From contig JBILLU010000163.1 in assembly GCA_044375915.1 (NCBI GenBank), positions 1 to 7,610 on the forward strand: 7,610 nt of DNA, given 5' to 3'. Shown here in pieces: positions 1-6,493 of this stretch. The notes under the pieces were generated by a model. That model searched no databases. It had not been told where the DNA came from and worked only from the letters and a program-made list of their open reading frames with translations. The stretch comes from JAFEBO01 sp044375915. Lineage in GTDB: Bacteria; Planctomycetota; Phycisphaerae; Phycisphaerales; UBA1924. Within the stretch, counting starts at the first letter, position 1; every line of letters starts with the position of its first letter. The position numbers and the translations under genes are program-made.

Positions 1-3000
1 AGCTGAGCTGGCTGCTGACGGATGCTCGTCGGCAGGCGCAGGCGATCTCAAGCCCGACGGACCGGCGCAAGCTCGCGGATCAACTGCGTGCCGATGCGAT
101 CAAGGCGTTGAACGAGACCGACAGTGTGTTCGCCAGTGCGGACGCGATGAAGCTGGAGGCGCAGACGCTCTCGCAGTTCACGTTCCTGGAGCTGAGCCTG
201 GACGACAGCGGCAAGGTGACGCGCAGCCGCGCGGCGCTTGACCGCGCGATCAAGGCGCGTCCGAACGATGCCTCGCTGTTGATGACCAAGGGCGAGGCGG
301 AAACGCTGGCCCGCGAGTTCGAGGCGGCGATCGCGACGCTGCAGCTGGTGCGTGATCTCCCGAACCCGAGCCTCAACGTGCAGGGCAAGCTGCTGTGGTT
401 CCGCAAGAACGAGGCGTTGTTCCGTCAGGCGGCGATCGCGCTTCGGGCGTGGGAATTCGCGTCTGACAGCGATGCGGCGAAGCTGAAGCAGACGCGTGCG
501 GAGTGGCTCGAGAAGGGCAAGGCGCGTCGCGCCGAACTTGCGAAGATCGAGCCGGAGGGTTCGATCCGCCTGCAGTTCGTGGACGGCAAGATCAAGCTGG
601 CGGAAGAAGACTACCTGAACGCGCAGCGGCTGCTGCTCGGGTATCTCGCGGGCGTGGGCGAACAGGACGCGGATGCTCTGTTCGCGGCGGCCAAGGCTTC
701 GGCGCAGCTGAACCAGCCGGGCAAGGCGCGCGAACTGCTTGAGAAGGCGCTGGCGATCAATCCGGGCAACATCACGGCGATCCTCCTGCTGGGCGAGGTG
801 GAGATCCGCCTCCGCAACGTTGATCGGGCCAAGCAGCTCTATCAGATGGCCTCGGAGATGCTGCCGGGTAACGAGACGATCGAGAAGCGGCTGCTGGCGA
901 TCGAGCAGGAGCTGGGCGAGAAGGCGGTCACCGATCCGGTGGCGAAAGTCATCGCCGAGGCACGCAACAAGCAGACTGCCGGAGATGAAGCGGGCGCCCG
1001 CGAGGCGCTCGAGCAGGGCATGGTCGCGCTCAAGTACCCGCAGGAACTGACCATGCGGGTGATCAACCTGAAGATGAGCATCAATGACATCGACAGCGCG
1101 AAGTCGGTCCTTCAGAAGGCGATTGAGGTTGCGAAGGACCGGCCGGCCGAGCTGCAGGTGTACCAGAATGCGCTGGCGGTGCTCAACGCGGGCGATCCGG
1201 TCAAGGCTCGCCTGCAGGCGCTCGAACAGGCCAAGGACATGCCGGCGGCCCAGAAGGCGCTGCAGAAGGCGGCGATTCTCGAGGGCGGCGGCGAGGTGCA
1301 CAAGGCGGCGGCCCAGGAAGCGTGGGCGGTGGTGGCGAAGGACTTTGCCGACGATCCGATGGTGATCGAGTCGCTCTTCATCAAGGCGCTGCGTGAGCGC
1401 AAGGTTGACGAGGCGAAGCCGTGGGGCGAGAAGGCGGTTGCGCGGAACCTTGATACCTACGACGGCGTGACGTTCAAGGCGCGTCTGATGGCGGCCGAGG
1501 GCAATCGTCGCGGCGCGATCACGCTGATGGAGACCGGCGCGGCCAAGTACAACTTCAACGTCGAGGCGTATCGGGTGCTGGCGGGGATGCAGGCCGAGGA
1601 AGGCCGCACGACCGACGCGGTCGCGAACATGAAGAAGGCGATCGACCTGCGCCCTGACGATGCGACGAGCATTCTGCAGTACTCACAGACGCTGCAGGTG
1701 GCGGGTCGCAGCGACGAAGCGCTGCGGGTCATGCGCGACGCGGCGAAGATGCTCGCGGCGGATACGAACGTGCGCGACGAGTGGCTGCGGCTGGAGGGAA
1801 CGCTGGGCGACCGCGACACGGCTCTGCGGGAACGCGTGAAGGACGCGGTGCGCGATCCGGGCAACCGCGGGTACAAGGTGCAGATCGCGGCGCTCAACGT
1901 CGACCTGCGTCGCTTTGACGAGGCCCGTAAGCGCATCGACGATGTCCGCAAGATCGCGGACGGTCCGGATGTCGTCCAGATCGACGCCGCGTGGTACTAC
2001 GACCAGGCCAACGTGCCGGGCGCGGAGAAGGTCTTCCGGGACTACGCGGCGAAGGTGAAGGGCGAGCCCGACGGGACCGCGAAGTTCACCGACACGCTGA
2101 TGGGCCTGGCCCAGTTCATGGCCCCCCGCAATCAGGCCCGCATCGCGATCAATGCGCTGGAAGAGGCGCGTGCGACGCAGGACCCCAAGCGGGTGCCGGC
2201 GGATCGCATGCTGGCTGAGTTGTATATCGAGCAGAACGAGAGCGACAAGGCGATCGATGCGCTGCGTCGCGTGATCGAGGCGAGCAAGGACGCGCCGGAG
2301 GATTCGGTGCGTCTGCGGCTTGCCGAGGCGCTCATCGGCGCCCGGCGGTTTGAAGAAGGTGAGAAGGAGATCGACTCGCTCAGCAAGGAGGCCCGCGAGG
2401 GCGTGGTGGCGCAGATGCTCCGGGCCGACGCGGCCAACGCCCGCGGCGACGTCACCAAGGCGATGGACATCCTCGACAAGGCGATCGTGAGCTATCCCGG
2501 CATCGCGGGCGTGTTCCTGAAGCGCGGACAGCTGGCCATTGAGCACCGGCGCAACTCGACCGACGCCCTGGCCGATCTCGACCAGGCACTGAAGCTGGAC
2601 GCCCGTCTTTGGCAGGCGCAGCAGCTGCGCGCGGTGGTGTTCGAGCGCGAGGGTCGTCGCGAGGACATGATCAACGCGATGAAGGCCGTGCTGCAGATCA
2701 ACCCCAGCTACGACGAGATGCTGGGCATGGCGATCCGCGAGCTGGTGAAGATGGATCGCGACGACGAGGCGTCGTCGCTGGGCGAAGAGGTGGCGCGTCG
2801 GCGCGGCGGCATGGGCGCGTTCTATGCCAGCATCGGCGACCTGTTCGACTCGCTGGAGCGACCGGATCGCTCCCGCGCGTTCTACAAGCTGGCGTTCAAC
2901 AACGACAATCGTTCAGCCCACGCGGTGCGGTACATCAACGCGGTTCTGAGTCAGAAGCCGCCGAACGTGACCGAAGCCGAGAACGTGCTGAACAAGGTGC

Positions 3001-3830
3001 AGGACCGCATCAGCAAGGACCCGGAGCTCCTGTTGGGTCGGGCTGCGATCCGCAAGGCCCGCAACAACATGGCGGACGCCCGCAAGGACGCGGCGGCCTC
3101 GATGAAGCTCATCCCGGTCGAGAGCGTGCCGGCGATGCAGAACTGGTTCAACTCGGCGTTCTCGCTGCTGGGCGGCCCGGAGACTCTGAGCACGCTCGAT
3201 GCGATGGCTCGGGACACGACGGTCAATCAGGACTGGCTGGCGTTCTTCCGAGCCCGTCTGCAGGCCGACCGCAAGGAGACGATGGCCAAGGGTCTCGACG
3301 AGATGCAGAGGCTCGGCAAGACCACCAAGATCGCGCCGCTGGCGAAGCTCGCGAGCTCGGAGTACGCCGGTCGTCTGTACCTCGGCAATGAGTTCGAGAA
3401 GGCCGAGCAGGCCTTCCGCGACATCGTGGCGGCCGATCCGAACGACGCGGAGACACTGAACAACCTCGCGTACCTGCTTGGAAAGGACCTCAACAAGCCC
3501 AACGACGCGTTGCCGTTCGCTCGCAAGGCGGTTGAGATCCGTCCCAAGAGCCCGGAGACGCTGGACACGCTGGGCATGGTGCTGCTGGAGTCGGGCAAGC
3601 TCGACGAGGCCAAGGACACCTTGATGCGGGCGATCTCGATGCCGTCGGCCCCGAGCACGCAGGTCACGATCCTGATGCACCTGGCCGAGACGCAGTTCAA
3701 GATGGACAAGAAGGACGAGGCCAAGGCGACGCTGACCCGGGCGAAGAACCTGATGCAGCAGAGCCGGAGCGTCACGGAAGGCCAGCAGAAGGCCGAGATG
3801 GAGCGGCTGGAGAAAGTGATCAATCCCTGA
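1..3830 (+). CDS. Very large TPR-repeat protein, 5' end outside the window
   Basis: The frame is open from base 3 to the TGA at 3828-3830 (1275 visible residues), so the true start lies upstream. The TTG at 108 is only an internal codon. The protein is almost wholly helical and built from tetratricopeptide-like helix pairs. The clearest are at about 720-880 (GKARELLEKALAINPGN), 1540-1740 (EGRTTDAVANMKKAIDLRPDD), 2200-2400, 2430-2760 and 3350-3640, the last holding ETLNNLAYLLG and TLDTLGMVLLESGKLDEA, near-ideal TPR units. No catalytic motif or membrane segment is visible, and there is no cysteine, which suits an exported or periplasmic scaffold; a signal peptide cannot be checked because the N-terminus is missing. 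Large TPR proteins next to a chain-length determinant/BY-kinase gene are known from exopolysaccharide and exosortase (PrsT-like) loci, where they are thought to help assemble or export polymer. That role here is inferred from context. The TPR assignment is secure; the function is not. Confidence 0.9.
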   Translation, partial: LSWLLTDARRQAQAISSPTDRRKLADQLRADAIKALNETDSVFASADAMKLEAQTLSQFTFLELSLDDSGKVTRSRAALDRAIKARPNDASLLMTKGEAETLAREFEAAIATLQLVRDLPNPSLNVQGKLLWFRKNEALFRQAAIALRAWEFASDSDAAKLKQTRAEWLEKGKARRAELAKIEPEGSIRLQFVDGKIKLAEEDYLNAQRLLLGYLAGVGEQDADALFAAAKASAQLNQPGKARELLEKALAINPGNITAILLLGEVEIRLRNVDRAKQLYQMASEMLPGNETIEKRLLAIEQELGEKAVTDPVAKVIAEARNKQTAGDEAGAREALEQGMVALKYPQELTMRVINLKMSINDIDSAKSVLQKAIEVAKDRPAELQVYQNALAVLNAGDPVKARLQALEQAKDMPAAQKALQKAAILEGGGEVHKAAAQEAWAVVAKDFADDPMVIESLFIKALRERKVDEAKPWGEKAVARNLDTYDGVTFKARLMAAEGNRRGAITLMETGAAKYNFNVEAYRVLAGMQAEEGRTTDAVANMKKAIDLRPDDATSILQYSQTLQVAGRSDEALRVMRDAAKMLAADTNVRDEWLRLEGTLGDRDTALRERVKDAVRDPGNRGYKVQIAALNVDLRRFDEARKRIDDVRKIADGPDVVQIDAAWYYDQANVPGAEKVFRDYAAKVKGEPDGTAKFTDTLMGLAQFMAPRNQARIAINALEEARATQDPKRVPADRMLAELYIEQNESDKAIDALRRVIEASKDAPEDSVRLRLAEALIGARRFEEGEKEIDSLSKEAREGVVAQMLRADAANARGDVTKAMDILDKAIVSYPGIAGVFLKRGQLAIEHRRNSTDALADLDQALKLDARLWQAQQLRAVVFEREGRREDMINAMKAVLQINPSYDEMLGMAIRELVKMDRDDEASSLGEEVARRRGGMGAFYASIGDLFDSLERPDRSRAFYKLAFNNDNRSAHAVRYINAVLSQKPPNVTEAENVLNKVQDRISKDPELLLGRAAIRKARNNMADARKDAAASMKLIPVESVPAMQNWFNSAFSLLGGPETLSTLDAMARDTTVNQDWLAFFRARLQADRKETMAKGLDEMQRLGKTTKIAPLAKLASSEYAGRLYLGNEFEKAEQAFRDIVAADPNDAETLNNLAYLLGKDLNKPNDALPFARKAVEIRPKSPETLDTLGMVLLESGKLDEAKDTLMRAISMPSAPSTQVTILMHLAETQFKMDKKDEAKATLTRAKNLMQQSRSVTEGQQKAEMERLEKVINP

Positions 3831-3846
3831 CCCGGGTGCGCGGAAA

Positions 3847-3862
3847 CCTCCGACTGCGGAGG
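3847..3862 (+). repeat. Hairpin after the TPR gene (CCTCCG/CGGAGG)
   Basis: A perfect 6-bp inverted repeat with a 4-base ACTG loop starts 17 bases after the stop codon at 3830. It is followed by CAAGGCG and not by a T-run, so it is not a classical intrinsic terminator. It could protect the 3' end of the mRNA or form part of a weak terminator together with the next hairpin. Confidence 0.5.
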
Positions 3863-3882
3863 CAAGGCGATTCTGCGGCTCG

Positions 3883-3902
3883 CGGGGCGGGATTCCGCTC
3901 CG
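3883..3902 (+). repeat. Hairpin with 8-bp stem and GATT loop
   Basis: CGGGGCGG (3883-3890) pairs with CCGCTCCG (3895-3902), with one G-T wobble and a GATT loop. A purine-rich GGGGGAAAGGGAA follows, with no T-run. Its core GCGGGATTCCGC (3887-3898) differs by one base from the core of the palindrome at 3966-3991, so it may be a second copy of the same site instead of, or as well as, an RNA hairpin. Confidence 0.5.
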
Positions 3903-3911
3903 GGGGAAAGG

Positions 3912-3928
3912 GAACGGCGTGACCGTTC
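3912..3928 (+). repeat. Short inverted repeat GAACGG/CCGTTC
   Basis: A perfect 6-bp inverted repeat with a 5-base CGTGA spacer. It is the third small dyad in about 80 bases after the TPR gene. It is short enough to occur by chance in GC-rich DNA; it is listed because dyads are clustered here. Confidence 0.35.
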
Positions 3929-3965
3929 TGGAGCGCGGTCCTTGCGCGTCCGAAAGGTGGGAGCG

Positions 3966-3991
3966 TGCTGCGGCGGAATTCCGCCGCAGCA
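3966..3991. repeat. Perfect 26-bp palindrome centred on GAATTC
   Basis: The half-site TGCTGCGGCGGAA (3966-3978) is followed at once by its exact reverse complement (3979-3991), with no spacer and no mismatch. The outer bases G3965 and A3992 break the symmetry. With no loop it is better suited to binding a symmetric protein dimer, or to DNA cruciform formation, than to acting as an intrinsic terminator, and no T-run follows. It lies about 150 bases upstream of the co-polymerase start, a plausible operator position. It could also be a copy of a dispersed intergenic palindrome. Confidence 0.8.
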
Positions 3992-4094
3992 ATGGGTTGG
4001 GCGAGCCGATGCAAGATCGAGGCTCGAAGCACTCGGACGAGGGCGAACATCCATCGCCCGGCGGTCGAATCGCTTTGGGTCTCGGACGAGTCGA

Positions 4095-4118
4095 GTTTGG
4101 GCGGCCGAAAGCCCAAAC
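4095..4118 (+). promoter_or_regulatory. 5' leader hairpin just ahead of the co-polymerase RBS
   Basis: GTTTGGGC (4095-4102) pairs perfectly with GCCCAAAC (4111-4118) around an 8-base loop, GGCCGAAA. The stem ends 12 bases before the GAGGAA ribosome binding site, so it would form in the 5' UTR of the co-polymerase mRNA. It could influence translation or mRNA stability. It matches no riboswitch class I can recognise. Confidence 0.45.
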
Positions 4119-4130
4119 ATGGTACGAACA

Positions 4131-4136
4131 GAGGAA
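4131..4136 (+). promoter_or_regulatory. Ribosome binding site GAGGAA that fixes the start at 4143
   Basis: GAGGAA, preceded by CA, lies six bases upstream of the ATG at 4143. The earlier in-frame starts (TTG 3942, ATG 4119) have no comparable Shine-Dalgarno sequence. The region before 4143 also translates into a low-complexity Arg-rich stretch unlike the start of this protein family. Confidence 0.75.
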
Positions 4137-4142
4137 CGTGAT

Positions 4143-6377
4143 ATGAGCGCAGCAGCAAATCCGACCGCGACCCTGACCAGCGCCCCGCGTCCGGCGGGAC
4201 CGACTCCGTCGAGCGCCCCGGTTGGCGCCGGCGGCGTGGCGATCGATCCGGTCAAGCTGCTGATGAAGTACAAGTACATCCTGGGCGGCGCGGGCGGTCT
4301 TGGCCTGGTGCTCGGCGTCGTGCTGTACATCCTGATGCTGAAGCTGAGCCCGACATGGACGAGCTCGGTGATCTTCGAGGCGTTCACGCCCAACGCGAAC
4401 ATCGTCAATCCGACGGCGGTGGGCACGGGCGAATCGCAGAACGAGATCGAGCGCTTCATGCTGACGCAGGCACGTCAGATGACCCGCGAGGACGTGCTGA
4501 GCCGCGTCGCGGTGGACCCGCGTCTGCTACGCGAGGCTCCGAACTGGGCGTCGAAGTTCGACGAGGGCGGCAAGATCGACCAGGTCGCGGCGGTGAAGGA
4601 GCTGGGGAGCGGCGTGGCACGGACACGCATCATCCCGGGCACGCGTCTGATCGAGCTTTCGGCCAGCTGCCGCTGGGCGGACGACGCGACGGCCTTGGCG
4701 AAGCTGCTGAAAGAGGCGTACATGACCGAGCTGCGTCGCGTGGCGACGGGCAGCACGCAGACGCAGCGTGACCAGCTGTCGGCTCAGATCGAGCGGTTCA
4801 GCAACGAGCTGCGCGACATGCAGAACCGTCGCGAGGGCTTGCTCCGCGACAACAACCTCAGCACGCTGGGCGAACAGGGCAGCGAGACGCTGCAGAACCT
4901 CTATCTGCTCAACAGCAACATTCTGGAGACGCAGAAGGAGGCCGAGCTGCGGAAAGTTTCGATCAAGCAGCTCGAGGATCAGTTGAACAACCCGTCGGGC
5001 ATCCAGTACACCGATTTCATCCGCAACGAGGTGGAGCAGGACCCGCTGATCATCTCGATCAAGCAGGAGATGCAGCGGGTGGAGGCCGAGCTCAAGGGCA
5101 TGCTGCTCCGCGGGCTGACCCGCGAGCATCGTGAATACAAGCGGCTGGACTCGACGCTGCAGGGCATGAGCCAGAACCTGGACCAGCGGCGCGAGGAGTC
5201 GCTGCGGAAGCGCTTCGACGCGAACCTGGACACGCTGCGGATCTCGCTGCAGTCGCTCGAGAACCAGATGGCGGAGATGACCAAGCAGCGTGACACTCTG
5301 AGCGACAAGCAGCAGGTCGCCGCCCGGGCCCTGGCCACAGTGCGCGATCTGGACGCGAAGATCGAGAACACGCAGAAGTCGATTTCGACGTTCACCGAGA
5401 ACCTGCGCACGGCGAGCATGCTGGCGGATCTTCCGACCTCGAACCGCATCGTGGTGGCGAGCGACGAGAAGAGGCCGCGTGAGGTGTCGTCGCCGAAGGT
5501 GTCGGTGATCGTGCCGGCGACGATGCTGGCGATCGTGGGTCTGGTGAGCGCGTTGATCCTGGCGATCGAGCTGATGGACAGCCGCGTGAAGGGGCCGGCG
5601 GACATCAATCTCATGCCGCGGACGCGCCTGCTGGGCTGGATCCCGGACTCGTCGGAGGACCCTGCGGGAGCGGGAGCGATCGAGACGACGTTCCGCGACC
5701 GCCCGCGCGGCGTGATCGCGGAGAGCTACCGGCAGCTGCGTGCCGTGGTGGCCAAGCGGCTGGTGCAGGCCGGGCACAAGACCATCCTCGTGGTGGGCGG
5801 CATGCCGGGATCCGGCGCGACGAGCGTGCTGACGAACATGGCGTTGTCGCTTGCGGCGTCGGACAAGAAGGTGCTGATCATCGACGCCAACTTCCGGCGT
5901 CCCGGGGCCCATCGCGTGTTTGCGCTGCGTGAGAACCCGGGTCTGTCGGACGCGTTGAGCGGCTCGGACCTCGACGAGTGCATCCAGAGCATCGGCGACG
6001 GGAACCTGAATCTGATGAGCGCGGGCACGCGCGACAAGCGGATCTTTGAGATGTTCAGCAGCGAGAAGTTCTCGAAGTTGCTCGCTCAGCTGAAGGAGCG
6101 ATACGACGTCGTCTTCATCGACGCCGCCCCGGCGCTGGTTGCCAGCGACGGCATGGCCATCGCCAACCGCACCGACGCGAGCGTGCTCGTGGTTCGTGCC
6201 CTGGGCGAGAAGCGCGGCCTGGTGGCACGCCTGCGCAACGACCTCATGGAGACCCGCGGCGAGTTCCTCGGCGTGGTCGTCAACGCGGTCAAGCCTTCGG
6301 CCGGCGGCTACATTCGCGGCAACATGCGTGCGACCCACGAGTACCAGAACCCGAGCGAGACGCAGGCCGCGGCCTAA
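4143..6377 (+). CDS. Wzc/GumC-like polysaccharide co-polymerase fused to a degenerate BY-kinase domain
   Basis: This 744-residue inner-membrane protein has the layout of a Wzc-type chain-length regulator. It has a Pro/Ala-rich cytoplasmic tail (1-33), a Wzz-like start (DPVKLLMKYKYI), a first membrane segment at about 45-68, and a long periplasmic part with coiled coils at about 205-243 and 298-421. A second membrane segment follows at about 453-477 after a Pro-containing SPK stretch, then a cytoplasmic P-loop ATPase domain at about 525-725. The oligomerisation motif ExxRxxR is present (E527, R530, R533), as is Walker B (FIDAAP, D660). Walker A reads GGMPGSGATS (552-561), with Ala559 where the catalytic Lys should be. 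Walker A' reads IIDANFRRP, with Asn583 for the second Asp. The C-terminus has only two tyrosines and no Tyr cluster. Known relatives control polymer length and export through cycles of autophosphorylation; here kinase activity is doubtful. The family call is firm, and loss of activity is inferred from motifs. The start was chosen for its GAGGAA site. Confidence 0.93.
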   Translation: MSAAANPTATLTSAPRPAGPTPSSAPVGAGGVAIDPVKLLMKYKYILGGAGGLGLVLGVVLYILMLKLSPTWTSSVIFEAFTPNANIVNPTAVGTGESQNEIERFMLTQARQMTREDVLSRVAVDPRLLREAPNWASKFDEGGKIDQVAAVKELGSGVARTRIIPGTRLIELSASCRWADDATALAKLLKEAYMTELRRVATGSTQTQRDQLSAQIERFSNELRDMQNRREGLLRDNNLSTLGEQGSETLQNLYLLNSNILETQKEAELRKVSIKQLEDQLNNPSGIQYTDFIRNEVEQDPLIISIKQEMQRVEAELKGMLLRGLTREHREYKRLDSTLQGMSQNLDQRREESLRKRFDANLDTLRISLQSLENQMAEMTKQRDTLSDKQQVAARALATVRDLDAKIENTQKSISTFTENLRTASMLADLPTSNRIVVASDEKRPREVSSPKVSVIVPATMLAIVGLVSALILAIELMDSRVKGPADINLMPRTRLLGWIPDSSEDPAGAGAIETTFRDRPRGVIAESYRQLRAVVAKRLVQAGHKTILVVGGMPGSGATSVLTNMALSLAASDKKVLIIDANFRRPGAHRVFALRENPGLSDALSGSDLDECIQSIGDGNLNLMSAGTRDKRIFEMFSSEKFSKLLAQLKERYDVVFIDAAPALVASDGMAIANRTDASVLVVRALGEKRGLVARLRNDLMETRGEFLGVVVNAVKPSAGGYIRGNMRATHEYQNPSETQAAA

Positions 6378-6393
6378 GTGTCGGCAGCGTCAT

Positions 6394-6411
6394 CGCGGGC
6401 TGAACCCCGCG
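6394..6411 (+). repeat. First hairpin after the co-polymerase gene (CGCGGG/CCCGCG)
   Basis: A perfect 6-bp GC-only stem with a 6-base loop (CTGAAC) lies 17 bases after the stop codon. No T-run follows. It stands just before the stronger hairpin at 6433-6460, so the two may act together at the end of the transcript. Confidence 0.5.
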
Positions 6412-6432
6412 GCTCAGAACCGAGAATTCACT

Positions 6433-6464
6433 GGGGCCGGGTGCGAGAGCGCTCGGCCCCGTTT
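6433..6464 (+). terminator. Probable intrinsic terminator with GAGA tetraloop
   Basis: GGGGCCGGGTGC (6433-6444) pairs with GCGCTCGGCCCC (6449-6460) as a 12-bp stem with two G-U wobbles, closed by a GAGA loop of the stable GNRA type. GTTTA follows at once. The T-run is short (three T), so termination may be partial. It stands 55 bases after the co-polymerase stop and ends about 30 bases before the SDR start, which suggests that the SDR gene is transcribed separately, at least in part. Confidence 0.65.
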
Positions 6465-6493
6465 ACGATACGGACCAAGTATCTTCCGACGCC

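Larger units (their letters stand above)
3831..4142 (+). other. 312-base structured intergenic leader
   Basis: This gap between the TPR gene and the co-polymerase gene has no convincing gene. It holds short inverted repeats at 3847-3862, 3883-3902 and 3912-3928, a perfect 26-bp palindrome at 3966-3991, a 10-bp direct repeat CTCGGACGAG at 4032-4041 and 4081-4090, and a hairpin at 4095-4118, then the ribosome binding site. The first hairpins may end or stabilise the upstream transcript. The rest may be promoter, operator or 5' leader for the co-polymerase gene. No convincing -35/-10 pair was found. Third-position GC of the open frames crossing the gap falls below that of the flanking genes, which supports a non-coding reading. 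Confidence 0.7.

Noticed and set aside
108..110. TTG as the start of the TPR gene
   Set aside because: The same frame is open with similar helical coding sequence back to base 3, so the gene most likely begins outside the window.
48..1301. 417-codon minus-strand frame opposite the TPR gene; similar frames at 1683-2546 and 2913-3992
   Set aside because: Same Arg/Leu/His-rich antisense composition, no domains, and opposite a strong TPR coding frame.
3997..4013. Sigma-54-like element, TTGG and TGCA with GG-N10-GC spacing
   Set aside because: Only the core dinucleotides and a few flanking bases match TGGCACG-N4-TTGC. GG-N10-GC is common by chance at this GC content. It would be worth a look only if a sigma-54 activator is encoded nearby.
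3942..4142. N-terminal extension of the co-polymerase from TTG 3942 or ATG 4119
   Set aside because: There is no good ribosome binding site at either, and the added residues are Arg-rich and unlike Wzz/Wzc N-termini. GAGGAA fits ATG 4143.
3831..4142. A known riboswitch (for example c-di-GMP class I) in the leader
   Set aside because: The conserved core sequences of the classes I know are not present; only generic stems are seen.
3919..4146. 75-codon + strand frame in the gap: GTG start behind purine-rich GGGGGAAAGGGAA, stop overlapping the co-polymerase ATG (ATGA)
   Set aside because: Spacing and overlap are tempting, but by hand count its third-position GC is about 65%, clearly below that of the neighbouring genes. 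The peptide resembles nothing I know, and it runs through the palindrome and hairpins. I keep the region as non-coding; ribosome profiling or conservation could reverse this.
3227..4459. 410-codon minus-strand frame that spans the intergenic gap
   Set aside because: It overlaps the ends of two well-supported + strand genes, and its protein is Ser/Arg-rich low-complexity sequence with no motif.
4527..6338. 603-codon open frame on the minus strand, opposite the co-polymerase gene
   Set aside because: It is Arg/His/Leu/Gln-rich with no recognisable domain, and lies entirely opposite a gene with clear motifs. Long antisense frames are expected in DNA with this GC bias.
6464..6469. TACGAT as a -10 box for the SDR gene
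   Set aside because: It has four of six matches, but the region 17 bases upstream lies inside the terminator stem and offers no -35 sequence.
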